Source: Flavobacteriaceae bacterium UBA7302 (GTDB lineage: Bacteria; Bacteroidota; Bacteroidia; Flavobacteriales; Flavobacteriaceae). From it: a DNA stretch of 46,791 nucleotides. Location: the NCBI GenBank assembly GCA_002471825.1, contig DKQS01000008.1, positions 1 through 46,791 on the forward strand, read 5' to 3'. The translations under genes were made by a program, and so were the position numbers. Shown piece by piece: positions 8,337-17,007 of this stretch. A model generated the notes under the pieces. That model saw only the letters and a program-made list of their open reading frames with translations. It did no database searches and was not told the origin of the DNA. Within the stretch, counting starts at the first letter, position 1, and the number at the start of each line of letters is the position of its first letter.

Positions 8337-9110
8337 ATGAAATTAACTTTCAGTAAATACCAAGGAACCGGCAACGATTTTGTGATGATTGATAACAGAA
8401 CAAAAACCTTTCCAAAAGGAAATCCTGACATTATTTCACGATTGTGTGACCGCAACTTTGGCATTGGCGCAGATGGTGTTATTCTTATTGAAAACGCAGA
8501 CGAGGAGGACTTTCGTATGGAATATTTCAATCCTGACGCCACAGAAACCTTTTGTGGAAATGGAGGAAGATGCGCTGTAGCATTTGCGAAACGTTTGGGA
8601 ATGATTGAAAACGAAACAAAATTTCTAGCCTTTGATGGGTTACATTTTGCACAACTGAACAATGACATTATTTCACTTCAAATGATTGATGTGGATACTG
8701 TTGACCTCCATGATAGTTACAGTTATTTATATACCGGAACTCCACATCACGTTCAAATGACAACCGATCTTGGTAATTTCCCAGTTTTTGAAGAAGGTAG
8801 AAAATTGCGCTATGAACTTTACGGTGAAAAAGGAAGCAACATCAATTTTGTGGAACAAAAGAGCGATAATACATTTCGCGTAAGAACCTATGAAAAAGGT
8901 GTGGAGAATGAAACCTTGGCCTGCGGCACTGGGGTGACGGCAGTGGCTATTGCCATGCATGCCTCTCAGAAAACCAAAGCCACGACCATTCACTTACCCG
9001 TAGAGGGAGGGAAATTGTCAGTTTCTTTTCAATATGAACAAGGTACATACTCCAATGTCTTTTTGAGTGGACCTGCCGAATTTGTTTTTGGTGGAAACAT
9101 CGCGTTGTAA
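8337..9110 (+). CDS. dapF: Diaminopimelate epimerase
   Basis: Converts LL- to meso-diaminopimelate for lysine and peptidoglycan synthesis. The 257-residue protein shows the two catalytic cysteines of this PLP-independent racemase: Cys73 in FCGNGGRC and Cys196 in ACGTGV; other hallmarks are GTGNDFV (residues 10-16) and FGIGADGV (41-48). Its stop codon overlaps the ATG of the following acetyltransferase by one base (TAATG), showing translational coupling. A near-match to the -7 element (TATCTTTA, about 8325) lies just before the ATG. Together with mltG downstream this makes a small cell-wall operon. Confidence 0.96.
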   Translation: MKLTFSKYQGTGNDFVMIDNRTKTFPKGNPDIISRLCDRNFGIGADGVILIENADEEDFRMEYFNPDATETFCGNGGRCAVAFAKRLGMIENETKFLAFDGLHFAQLNNDIISLQMIDVDTVDLHDSYSYLYTGTPHHVQMTTDLGNFPVFEEGRKLRYELYGEKGSNINFVEQKSDNTFRVRTYEKGVENETLACGTGVTAVAIAMHASQKTKATTIHLPVEGGKLSVSFQYEQGTYSNVFLSGPAEFVFGGNIAL

Positions 9111-9646
9111 TGAAAAAGGTAATTGGTGAAAACATCACATTGAGACCACTCGTTCCAAGTGACCTCGATTTTCTTTTTTCTATTGAAAATGACGAACGAT
9201 ATTGGAATGTGAGCGGGACTACCAAACCTTATTCACGTGAGCTCCTAAAAAAATACATTGAAGTTTCCAAACAAAGTCTTGCAGAAGCCAAGCAATATCG
9301 ATTTGTAATCGTAAAAACAGCAACAACAGAGCAACTCGGTTTCATCGACCTATTCAATTACAACCAAAAAGAAATGAGTGCAGGTGTGGGAATCATTATT
9401 GATCCTAACTTTCAGAATCAGGGTTTTGGAACTTCGGCATTGGACCTTCTCATGCATTACTGCCGAGAAGAGTTGTCTTTGAAAATACTGCATTGCTCGA
9501 TTCATTCGAGCAACCGTTACAGCATGCAATTGTTTACAAAACATGGCTTTGTAAAAACCGATTACAAAAAAGACGATACCAGTAGTACAGATTCGTCTAA
9601 AAATGAAATATTTTTGCAACGATCATTGAATCATCCCAATGAATAA
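9110..9646 (+). CDS. GNAT-family N-acetyltransferase (RimJ/RimL type)
   Basis: A 178-residue acetyl-CoA-dependent acetyltransferase with unknown acceptor. Features of the RimJ/RimL-like branch are the opening ITLRPLVPSDLDFLF (residues 9-23), the acetyl-CoA-binding region NQGFGTSALDLL (about 105) and the C-terminal NRYSMQLFTKHGF. It overlaps dapF by one base and mltG by 8 bases, so it is translated as part of the dapF-mltG operon. That placement suggests, without proving it, a link to cell-wall or lysine metabolism; the position of a GNAT gene here may equally be lineage-conserved gene order only. Confidence 0.88.
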   Translation: MKKVIGENITLRPLVPSDLDFLFSIENDERYWNVSGTTKPYSRELLKKYIEVSKQSLAEAKQYRFVIVKTATTEQLGFIDLFNYNQKEMSAGVGIIIDPNFQNQGFGTSALDLLMHYCREELSLKILHCSIHSSNRYSMQLFTKHGFVKTDYKKDDTSSTDSSKNEIFLQRSLNHPNE

Positions 9647-10664
9647 GAAAGTAAGAAATATAGGAATTGTTGTTGTCGCAGTGCTGTTGATTGCGGTATT
9701 TTCAATATATCAAAGAATCTACTCAAGCAATGTTTCGAAGGAGGGAGAATTATTTGTATCGACAGGAGATTCCTTGGCAAACGTATTGACTAAAATTAGT
9801 CCGCTTCTCGAAAATACCAACTCTTTCGAATGGGTAGCAGGTTTAAAGAAGTACAAAACTCCCAAATCTGGACGCTACCTGATCAAGGAGGGCATGTCGA
9901 ACAATGATGTAATCAACATGTTGCGAATCGGAAATCAGACTCCCGTAAAAGTATCTTTTAACAATCAGGATACACTTGAAAAATTAGCCGGCAGGATCGC
10001 CGTACAGATTGAAGCTGATTCTAGCGCTTTGTTAAATGCCTTCACAGATGAAATTTTTCTGAAAGAAAACAATTTTACCAGCGCTTCTGTTCTTCAAATT
10101 TTCATTCCTAATACTTACGAATATTATTGGAATACTTCAGCCCAGAAATTCCGAGACCGCATGTTGGCCAATTACAAAAAGTTTTGGAATTCAAACCGAT
10201 TGGCAAAAGCCAAGCAACTTAAAATGACGCCATCAGAAGTCATCACGTTGGCCTCTATCGTTCAAAAGGAAACGGCCAAAAGAGAAGAAAGACCAATCGT
10301 AGCCGGTTTGTATTTGAACCGTTTAAAAAGAGGTTGGGCCTTGCAAGCAGACCCGACGGTGGTGTATGCTATTAAACAACAAAAAGGTCAAGATTTTATG
10401 GTGTATCGCGTTTTACGAACCGATATAGACATCGACTCACCTTACAACACCTACAAGTATCGAGGATTACCACCTAGCTTGATTGGCATGCCAGATATTT
10501 CGAGTATTGATGCGGTTTTAAATCCGAAAAAGCACCAGTACATGTACATGTGTGCTAGTGCAGAGAATATTGGTTACCACGAATTCTCTAAATCGCTTGC
10601 ACAACACAATCGGAATGCTGCTAAATATCAGCGTTGGTTAAATAAACAACGAATTTTTAGGTAA
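9639..10664 (+). CDS. mltG: Endolytic transglycosylase MltG
   Basis: Cuts nascent glycan strands in peptidoglycan and is thought to set strand length. The 341-residue protein has one N-terminal membrane anchor (residues 8-24), a LysM-like region and the YceG domain; the catalytic glutamate is Glu211 in ASIVQKET, followed by the family hallmark ADPTVVYA. It overlaps the GNAT gene by 8 bases and ends 3 bp before the convergent methylase gene. It completes the dapF operon. Confidence 0.94.
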   Translation: MNKKVRNIGIVVVAVLLIAVFSIYQRIYSSNVSKEGELFVSTGDSLANVLTKISPLLENTNSFEWVAGLKKYKTPKSGRYLIKEGMSNNDVINMLRIGNQTPVKVSFNNQDTLEKLAGRIAVQIEADSSALLNAFTDEIFLKENNFTSASVLQIFIPNTYEYYWNTSAQKFRDRMLANYKKFWNSNRLAKAKQLKMTPSEVITLASIVQKETAKREERPIVAGLYLNRLKRGWALQADPTVVYAIKQQKGQDFMVYRVLRTDIDIDSPYNTYKYRGLPPSLIGMPDISSIDAVLNPKKHQYMYMCASAENIGYHEFSKSLAQHNRNAAKYQRWLNKQRIFR

Positions 10665-10667
10665 ATT

Positions 10668-11372
10668 TTATTTTTGAATGATAAAGATGGTAGGTCTTTT
10701 GTGAAGATTAGGCCTATTGGATTTCCAATCCTTTACCTCCATGGTTTTAATAAACTCAGTAGGTAAGGTAATATCACAAGCAACACAAAGACGGGTTGTT
10801 GGTGTTAAGGAGGAAAGTAATTCGCTTAACATTTTATCATTGCGATAAGGAGTTTCGATAAATATCTGCGCTTGATTCCGTTCTTTAGACAATCGCTCTA
10901 ATTGTTTCACAGCTTTCTTTCGATCCGATTTCTCAATGGGCAGGTAACCATTAAAAGCAAAGTTTTGTCCGTTCATTCCAGAACTCATCATCGCTAACAG
11001 AATTGACGACGGACCAACAAGCGGAACTACTTGTATTCCTTTTTGATGGGCCAATGCAACAATGGAAGCACCTGGGTCGGCAATGGCAGGCACTCCCGCC
11101 TCTGACAATAATCCGACATTATTTCCTCGTTCACAAACGTCCAAATAACGCAGCGTTTCTTGCTCATCGGCATATTTGTCTAAGGGCATTAGTTGTAAAT
11201 CGGGCTGTGATTTTTTTGGAGAAATCTTCTTGATGAACCTTCGGGCCGACTTTTGATTTTCCACGATGTAATAATCGACTTGCTCAATTATTTTTTTTAC
11301 CGATAAAGGCATCACCTCTAACGGTTCACGTTCGCCGAGCGTCGTTGGAATCAAATATAGCTTGCCTTTCAT
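10668..11372 (-). CDS. RsmI-like SAM-dependent methyltransferase (tetrapyrrole methylase fold)
   Basis: A 234-residue protein of the family that includes RsmI, which 2'-O-methylates C1402 of 16S rRNA. The SAM-binding hallmarks are LSEAGVPAIADPG (about residues 93-105) and LVGPSS (118-123). It is a little shorter than classical RsmI (about 285 residues) and lacks its C-terminal extension; Bacteroidota often carry such a short paralogue, so the substrate may be different. It lies downstream of the phosphatase gene (37 nt gap), the last gene in the dnaA direction. Confidence 0.85.
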   Translation of the reverse strand: MKGKLYLIPTTLGEREPLEVMPLSVKKIIEQVDYYIVENQKSARRFIKKISPKKSQPDLQLMPLDKYADEQETLRYLDVCERGNNVGLLSEAGVPAIADPGASIVALAHQKGIQVVPLVGPSSILLAMMSSGMNGQNFAFNGYLPIEKSDRKKAVKQLERLSKERNQAQIFIETPYRNDKMLSELLSSLTPTTRLCVACDITLPTEFIKTMEVKDWKSNRPNLHKRPTIFIIQK

Positions 11373-11409
11373 TACTCAAAGTTTGTTACGAAGGTAGAGA
11401 AAATGTTAC

Positions 11410-11868
11410 TTATGCTTGACTTAAATTATTTGAAATGACCTCACAGGCTTCATCGAGCATTCGGTACACATTGTCAAAACCACTGGGTCCGCCATAATAG
11501 GGATCAGGAACACTTCTATTGCTGTTGGAGTCAATTTCATTCAGTATTAACTTTACTTTTTGTGCATCATTTGCGTTCCGCGCCAAGTTTAGAATGTTCT
11601 GATAATTGCTCTGATCCATGGCATAAATAAAATCGAAAGCATCGAAATCTTCCACAGAAAAACGTCGACATGTTTGATGAGAAATATCCAATCCGTTTTT
11701 ACGAGCTACTTTCACCGATCGAGGATCAGGCGGATTTCCAACATGATATCCTGCCGTTCCGGCCGAGTCGACATAAACCAAATCTGGATCTACTTTAGCT
11801 TCTAATATTCCTTGGGCCAAAGGAGACCGACAAATATTCCCCAAACATACCATCAATACTCTTTTCAT
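11410..11868 (-). CDS. Low-molecular-weight protein-tyrosine phosphatase
   Basis: A 152-residue LMW-PTP. The P-loop CLGNICRS carries the nucleophile Cys8 and Arg14, and the general acid Asp122 sits in PDPYYGG. Such proteins dephosphorylate tyrosine residues; the same fold is also used by one class of arsenate reductases, but this protein has the DPYY motif and length of a true LMW-PTP and is 10 kb from the ars genes. It follows dnaA after a hairpin (11884-11900), so its expression needs read-through or a promoter of its own. Confidence 0.92.
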   Translation of the reverse strand: MKRVLMVCLGNICRSPLAQGILEAKVDPDLVYVDSAGTAGYHVGNPPDPRSVKVARKNGLDISHQTCRRFSVEDFDAFDFIYAMDQSNYQNILNLARNANDAQKVKLILNEIDSNSNRSVPDPYYGGPSGFDNVYRMLDEACEVISNNLSQA

Positions 11869-11883
11869 AGAGTTAATAAAAAA

Positions 11884-11900
11884 GCCTCACAAAGTGAGGC
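11884..11900 (-). terminator. Terminator of dnaA
   Basis: GCCTCAC / GTGAGGC stem with an AAA loop; on the minus strand it follows the dnaA stop by 5 nt and is followed by CTTTTTTATT. It separates dnaA from the phosphatase gene. Confidence 0.8.
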
Positions 11901-11905
11901 CACGA

Positions 11906-13333
11906 TTAAAATGTAAGTTTTTTAGTTAAGTCTTCAACGTACTTTCTAAACTGCTTGTCGGTTTCTGTCAAATTATCAACAGTTTTACATGCATGAAGTA
12001 CGGTGGCATGATCACGCTGCCCAATTTGATTTCCAATACTTGCCAACGAGGTTTTGGTTAATCGTTTCGCAAAGTACATGGCCAATTGGCGTGCCTGCAC
12101 AATATGTCTTTTTCGAGTTTTCGATTGCAAAGTAGCCACATCCATATCAAAATACTTAGAAACTTCCTTTTGAATGTAATCAATGGAAACCTCCTTCTTG
12201 GTATTCTTCACAAACTTGTCTACAATCTGTCTTGCCAATTCGATAGAGAACTCTTTGCGATTGAATGAAGCTTGAGCAATCATGGAAATAATTACACCTT
12301 CCAATTCCCTCACATTGGTTTTGATATTCTTAGCGATGTATTCGATGATCTCAGACGGCATTTCTACTCCGTCTCGGAACAACTTGTTTTCTAAGATTGA
12401 AATTCTTGTTTCGTAATCAGGTGATTGAAGTTCTGCTGACAATCCCCATTTGAATCGAGATAGAAGTCTTTGTTCGATCTCTTGCATATCCACAGGCGCC
12501 TTGTCTGACGTTAGAATCACCTGTTTTCCATTTTGATGCAAATGGTTAAAAATGTGGAAGAAAACATCTTGTGTGCCTTTTTTACCCGAGAAAAACTGAA
12601 CGTCATCAATAATCAATACGTCAATCATTTGATAGAAATGAATAAAATCATTTCGGGTATTGGACTTTACGGAATCGATGAATTGCTGTGTAAATTTCTC
12701 TGAAGAAATATACAAAACTGTTTTGTCTGGATATTTGTCCTTGATATCAACACCTATGGCATGCGCAAGGTGTGTTTTTCCCAAACCTACTCCACCGTAA
12801 ATTAATAATGGATTAAAAGAAGTTCCACCTGGTTTTTTAGCAACTGCCATTCCCGCAGATCTCGCCAAACGATTGGAATCTCCTTCAACAAAATTTACAA
12901 AGTTGTAATTCGGATTTAACTGAGATTCGATCTTTACTTTTTGAAGACCGGGAATAATAAAAGGATTTCGAAGCTCTCTTTTATCAGACTCCATAGAGAC
13001 TGCTACTTTCTGAGGCTTTAACGGATCTCTATTTGAGCTAGGAAATTTGACAATCTGTGGTCTCGTGCTACTGTAATTATTTTCCATTTTGACATCATAA
13101 ATGAGTTTGGCCTCATTTCCTAACTGTCTTACCAAAGCAACACGTAAAAGTTTGATGTAGTGTTCTTCTAACCATTCATAGAAAAATTTACTAGGAACTT
13201 GAATTGTCAATACTTCTCCTGAGAGTTTTACTGCTTTTATCGGCTCGAACCAAGTTTTGTATGCCTGAGGTTTTATGTTGTCTTTGATAAACGAAAGGCA
13301 TTCTCTCCACACTGAATCAGCAGTAACTGTCAT
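11906..13333 (-). CDS. dnaA: Chromosomal replication initiator DnaA
   Basis: Binds DnaA boxes at the origin, unwinds DNA and loads the helicase. The 475-residue protein has domain I (about 1-85), a linker, the AAA+ domain with Walker A GGVGLGKTH (180-188) and Walker B IDDVQF, and the C-terminal domain IV with the DNA-contacting GQRDHATV signature. Length is normal for Flavobacteriales. A single DnaA-box-like nonamer (TTATTCACA) lies about 80 bp upstream of the start, so autoregulation is possible. The phosphatase and RsmI-like genes follow it, a familiar arrangement in Flavobacteriia. Confidence 0.98.
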   Translation of the reverse strand: MTVTADSVWRECLSFIKDNIKPQAYKTWFEPIKAVKLSGEVLTIQVPSKFFYEWLEEHYIKLLRVALVRQLGNEAKLIYDVKMENNYSSTRPQIVKFPSSNRDPLKPQKVAVSMESDKRELRNPFIIPGLQKVKIESQLNPNYNFVNFVEGDSNRLARSAGMAVAKKPGGTSFNPLLIYGGVGLGKTHLAHAIGVDIKDKYPDKTVLYISSEKFTQQFIDSVKSNTRNDFIHFYQMIDVLIIDDVQFFSGKKGTQDVFFHIFNHLHQNGKQVILTSDKAPVDMQEIEQRLLSRFKWGLSAELQSPDYETRISILENKLFRDGVEMPSEIIEYIAKNIKTNVRELEGVIISMIAQASFNRKEFSIELARQIVDKFVKNTKKEVSIDYIQKEVSKYFDMDVATLQSKTRKRHIVQARQLAMYFAKRLTKTSLASIGNQIGQRDHATVLHACKTVDNLTETDKQFRKYVEDLTKKLTF

Positions 13334-13410
13334 TATATATTCTGATGAATTATTTGGTTAAAAAATCTGGTTAAATTTTTCTTTTCTTCCCTTGAATAGC
13401 AATACAAATG

Positions 13411-13419
13411 TGTGAATAA
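13411..13419 (-). promoter_or_regulatory. Possible DnaA box upstream of dnaA
   Basis: On the minus strand TTATTCACA matches the consensus TTWTNCACA. It is the only such site in the dnaA upstream region, so it fits autoregulation better than an origin, and a chance match cannot be excluded. Confidence 0.3.
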
Positions 13420-13501
13420 AATTCAGTAAAAAAAAATCAAAATGCTATTGATTTTTAAGTTTTTTTTGCCTAACATTCGCCAAATTAATTGTTCGAAATT
13501 T

Positions 13502-13900
13502 TTGGATTTTTCATCAACAAAAACACGAGTTCGATACTCTGAAACTGATCAAATGGGCGTAGTTTATTATGGTAATTATGCCCAATATTTTGAACTCGGT
13601 AGAACTGAATGGCTTCGCTCTAAAGGAATTACGTATAAAGATATGGAAAAAGATGGAATAATGCTACCTGTTATTTCATTAAGCTGCAACTTCCTTAAAT
13701 CGGCATTTTACGATGATGAACTGACCATCAAGGCAATTTTGAAAAAAAAACCTGGAGTTCGTATTGAATTCGATTATGAAGTGACAAATCAACAGCAAGA
13801 ATTGATTTGTACAGGTAATACGGTGCTAGTATTTATCAATATGAACAACAACAGACCCACACGCTGCCCTGAATATTTATTGAAAAGTTTAGGGTACTAA
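13502..13900 (+). CDS. Hotdog-fold acyl-CoA thioesterase (YbgC/4HBT family)
   Basis: Hydrolyses acyl-CoA thioesters. The signature TDQMGVVYYGNY carries the catalytic aspartate of the YbgC/4-hydroxybenzoyl-CoA thioesterase family, and the core continues to VFINM near the end. The frame is open back to an ATG at 13442, but that adds a 20-residue segment (LLIFKFFLPNIRQINCSKF) not expected in the family; a TTG at 13502 gives the usual length of about 132 residues (start LDFSSTKTRVRYSE). Start choice is uncertain. The 3' end overlaps the convergent yigZ-like gene by 12 bp. It is divergent from dnaA. Confidence 0.88.
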   Translation: MDFSSTKTRVRYSETDQMGVVYYGNYAQYFELGRTEWLRSKGITYKDMEKDGIMLPVISLSCNFLKSAFYDDELTIKAILKKKPGVRIEFDYEVTNQQQELICTGNTVLVFINMNNNRPTRCPEYLLKSLGY

Positions 13901-14497
13901 TCGCGCCACCTCTAATTTATAAATACCTTCTAATACCTGTTGAAGGGCATCTGCCTCTCTTTGTCTGACAGCGATTACAAATTCGCAATCAAGTTCCATT
14001 TTTTGATAGATGACTTGCAAATTCTTCTCCTTAATCACACGCATTACCTTATTCATCAAATCATAAGCGAAATTTAATTGAAACTGTACCTGAATGATCT
14101 CTTCCACAATTTCAGAAGCTTCCAAGGCCAATTTAGCCGAATTTCGATAAGCATTGATCAATCCACCAACGCCAAGTTTCACACCACCGAAATATCGAAC
14201 GGACACAATGAGGACATTGGTTAGTCCGAAAGATTGAATCTGACCGTAAATGGGCATACCTGCCGAATTGCTAGGTTCGCCATCGTCGTTCACCCGGTAT
14301 TTTTTAGTTTCAACCCCTAATTGATAAGCATAACAATGATGACCGGCTGAAGGATGCAATTCTTGCAATTCTTGCAACCTTTCTTTCACATCATCCTCTG
14401 TTTGAACGGGAAAAGCATAACCGAAAAACTTTGAATTTCGATCCTTAAATAAGGTTTCTTCACCTGGGCGCGCTATGGTATTGTAGGTATCTTTCAT
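13889..14497 (-). CDS. YigZ/IMPACT family protein
   Basis: A 202-residue member of the UPF0029/IMPACT family. The motif DDGEPSNSAGMPI and the segment VRYFGGVKLGVGGL are diagnostic. The bacterial protein's biochemical role is not settled; eukaryotic IMPACT regulates translation through Gcn2, and the C-terminal domain has an EF-G-like fold. Its ATG overlaps the stop codon of the EamA transporter by one base (TAATG on the minus strand), so it is the last gene of a coupled operon that starts with the LEA lipoprotein. Confidence 0.9.
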   Translation of the reverse strand: MKDTYNTIARPGEETLFKDRNSKFFGYAFPVQTEDDVKERLQELQELHPSAGHHCYAYQLGVETKKYRVNDDGEPSNSAGMPIYGQIQSFGLTNVLIVSVRYFGGVKLGVGGLINAYRNSAKLALEASEIVEEIIQVQFQLNFAYDLMNKVMRVIKEKNLQVIYQKMELDCEFVIAVRQREADALQQVLEGIYKLEVARLVP

Positions 14498-15357
14498 TAA
14501 GTCATGGCCACAATAATGATGGAAAGAATCGCAATGGCAACCCCAATTTTATTTTTAGCAGAAAAGTATTCCTTGAAAAGCACCACACCCACCAGACTCG
14601 ACAACATCACAATACCCACATTGTTCAACGTAAACAAAGAAGAACTTTCAAATCCCTCAATTTGAAGCGCTTTGATCAAGAAAATTATTGAATAATAATT
14701 AGGCACCCCGAGTAGGATTCCGCCTAAAAGGTTTTTAACTCCAAAATTTAAAAAGTATTTCTTCACATCGGTGAACATGTAAATGACCGCAAAGAACCCA
14801 GCGAAGCCAAAAATGGAACCCGAAAAAACAGAGACCTCTTGCACTGGAACATAATTCACTTCAATAAACTTAATGGAAGTATCAATGACTCCTGATCCAA
14901 AAAACAATAGAATTGGCAACAATAAGGAATCTTTGAAAGAAATGGATTCTTTTTTTACCGACACCAAATACACCGAAACAAGGGCCAATAGAATTCCCAA
15001 TATTTTAAGAGCAGACAGACTTTCTTGATATACCAATACTCCAAATAAAACAGGAATTACCACAGACATCTTTCCTGCCACGGACGCAACAGACAAACCA
15101 TTGATTTGCGCCGTTTTCGCCATCAACACAAAGACCAGAATAAATAAAAATCCGAGGAACAAGGCCCCATAAAACCATTCTTTTTGCATAGCCTCCACCA
15201 CGGGTAGCTTGGTTTCTGAAAACCAAAATCCCAATCCGAATGCAATGAGGTAATTGACCATAATGGCCTTTAGATTGTCAATTTCAAATCGTTCAAAAAG
15301 CTTGAAAATCACAAAAATTGAAGTCGAAAAGCAAACACTAAGAATTAGGTAAATCAT
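14497..15357 (-). CDS. EamA/DMT-superfamily transporter
   Basis: A 286-residue inner-membrane protein with about ten hydrophobic segments in two homologous halves, as in drug/metabolite transporters of the EamA type. Substrate cannot be told from the sequence. It overlaps the HAD phosphatase gene upstream by 4 bp (ATGA) and yigZ downstream by 1 bp. Position in a ribD-containing operon raises the idea of a flavin- or precursor-related substrate, but this is speculation. Confidence 0.85.
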   Translation of the reverse strand: MIYLILSVCFSTSIFVIFKLFERFEIDNLKAIMVNYLIAFGLGFWFSETKLPVVEAMQKEWFYGALFLGFLFILVFVLMAKTAQINGLSVASVAGKMSVVIPVLFGVLVYQESLSALKILGILLALVSVYLVSVKKESISFKDSLLLPILLFFGSGVIDTSIKFIEVNYVPVQEVSVFSGSIFGFAGFFAVIYMFTDVKKYFLNFGVKNLLGGILLGVPNYYSIIFLIKALQIEGFESSSLFTLNNVGIVMLSSLVGVVLFKEYFSAKNKIGVAIAILSIIIVAMT

Positions 15358-15959
15358 ACGGGTAATTTGGACTTCAAATGAATAATATCCTCTGACTGTG
15401 GATCGATGTTCCAGGTTCGAATACCCAATTGTTCTGCTGCCTGTGTATTGTTCAGGGTATCGTCAATGAAGAAGGTTTCTTCCGCTTTCAATTGATTTTC
15501 ATTTAATACATATTCATAAATATTGTGATTGGGTTTGCGCAATTGAATTTCATGAGATAAATAAAATTTCTCAAAGCAAGCTTTGAAAGAGGTATACAAT
15601 TCGTGGCCCCAATCTTCTTTGATCCAAGAGATATGCATATCATTGGTATTGCTCAGCAAAAACAATCGGTATTCTTTGGATGCCGCCAGTTCTTGCAACC
15701 AACTCATGCGATAATCAGGAAAATCCAAAAGCATCATATTCCAAATGGATTTGAATTGATTTTTATTCAGTGGATAGGCTTCCGAAAAATAAGTAAGTAC
15801 CTCATTTGTGGTCATTCCGCCCACTTCATATTTCAAAAGAACCTCATTATCCTCCTCACTTAAAGCGTGGATGTTATGTTTTTTGAGTTCTTTGAATGGA
15901 GCGAACTTGTCCAAATTGATAAAGACATCTCCAAAATCAAAAATTATATTCTTAATCAT
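15354..15959 (-). CDS. HAD-superfamily phosphatase, YihX-like
   Basis: A 201-residue phosphatase of the haloacid-dehalogenase superfamily. Motif I is DFGDV with the nucleophile Asp8; the +2 position is Gly in place of the usual general-acid Asp, as in YihX-type proteins (DLGNV). Motif II is LLSNTND, motif III is the lysine in QLRKPN, and motif IV is FIDDT. The segment LSNTN...YLSHEI.LRKP is YihX-like. It overlaps ribD by 8 bp and the EamA transporter by 4 bp. The riboflavin pathway needs a HAD phosphatase after RibD, so this is a candidate for that step; sugar-phosphate phosphatase activity is the alternative. Confidence 0.87.
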   Translation of the reverse strand: MIKNIIFDFGDVFINLDKFAPFKELKKHNIHALSEEDNEVLLKYEVGGMTTNEVLTYFSEAYPLNKNQFKSIWNMMLLDFPDYRMSWLQELAASKEYRLFLLSNTNDMHISWIKEDWGHELYTSFKACFEKFYLSHEIQLRKPNHNIYEYVLNENQLKAEETFFIDDTLNNTQAAEQLGIRTWNIDPQSEDIIHLKSKLPV

Positions 15960-17007
15960 TGGTATATATGGTAAGTGTGTCGTTCAAAATTGCAATTTCG
16001 GATTTTATATTCCCTGTCACTCTGGGAGCTTTCAGACCTTTATCAATAGAATTTTCACCTTCAAAAACGCGTGCCTCATCCCATAAATTGGCTGCAATGA
16101 AACTCTGGAGCGTTTGGGCCCCACCTTCAATAATCACGCTCTGAATTTGGTGTTTTTGAAGAACCTTACAAATTTGTTGGGCCATGTTTGATTCATAATC
16201 AATAGGTTCGAAAAATAGATTCTCAGAGGAGGTAGTAATTTTCTCTGCATTGGATGCATCGATCAGAACCAATGTTCTAATCGATTGGTCAAACACAAAT
16301 GAATCTACAGGAAGTTTCAATTCGGCATCCAAAACCACGCGTAAGGGACTTTTTCCAAACCAGGTTCTGGTATTTAATTTCGGATTGTCTTTTGATACTG
16401 TTGTTGTACCAACCAAAATCGCTTGTTCTTCTGCTCTCCATTTATGCACCAATTGTTTGGAATATCGGTTGGTGATCCAAAAAGGTTCTCGTTTTTCTTG
16501 TTTAGGGGGAGCCATAAACCCTTCTTTGGTTTGAGCCCATTTCAGGATAATATGTGGTCTATTGCGCTGATGTTGGGTAAAAAATGCCTGGTGATGGCCT
16601 CTGCATTCGGCTTCCATTACACCAACTTCCACTTCAATGCCTGCTTCTTCTAAAATTCGGACCCCATTTCCACTCACCTTCGGATTCACGTCCAAACATC
16701 CAATGACCACCCGTTTGAATTTGTGGTTGACAATGGCATTCGCGCAAGGAGGGGTTTTCCCAAAATGAGAACAAGGTTCGAGGGTTACATACAAGGTAGC
16801 TTCTTTTAGAATGGAAGCATCTTGAACAGTATTGATGGCATTAATTTCGGCATGAGGCCCACCAAAGGGACTCGTAAATCCCTCGCCAACAATACGGTCA
16901 TTGACAACAATTACAGCACCCACAGAAGGATTCGGTTTGGTAAGCGCATTACCGTTCTTGGCAATTTGCAAGCATCGTTTTATGTAGACTTCATCCCTCA
17001 CCAACAC
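15952..17007 (-). CDS. ribD: Bifunctional riboflavin biosynthesis protein RibD
   Basis: Carries out deamination and then reduction of the pyrimidine intermediate of riboflavin synthesis. The N-terminal deaminase domain has the zinc site GGPHAEINA and PCSHFGKTPPC; the C-terminal reductase domain begins near residue 148 (RPHIILKWAQTKEG) and includes IIEGGAQT. Total 351 residues, normal for the family. There is no ATG: the frame opens GTG-TTG-GTG at 17007, 17004 and 17001, and any of them could be used; the last one gives the best match to family N-termini. The first GTG abuts the TAG of the LEA lipoprotein gene, so translation is coupled. Overlaps the HAD gene by 8 bp. Confidence 0.94.
   Translation of the reverse strand: MLVRDEVYIKRCLQIAKNGNALTKPNPSVGAVIVVNDRIVGEGFTSPFGGPHAEINAINTVQDASILKEATLYVTLEPCSHFGKTPPCANAIVNHKFKRVVIGCLDVNPKVSGNGVRILEEAGIEVEVGVMEAECRGHHQAFFTQHQRNRPHIILKWAQTKEGFMAPPKQEKREPFWITNRYSKQLVHKWRAEEQAILVGTTTVSKDNPKLNTRTWFGKSPLRVVLDAELKLPVDSFVFDQSIRTLVLIDASNAEKITTSSENLFFEPIDYESNMAQQICKVLQKHQIQSVIIEGGAQTLQSFIAANLWDEARVFEGENSIDKGLKAPRVTGNIKSEIAILNDTLTIYTND

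Noticed and set aside
11410..11868. Low-molecular-weight phosphatase as the missing arsenate reductase
   Set aside because: It has the PDPYYGG motif and context of a true LMW-PTP and is not near the ars operon.
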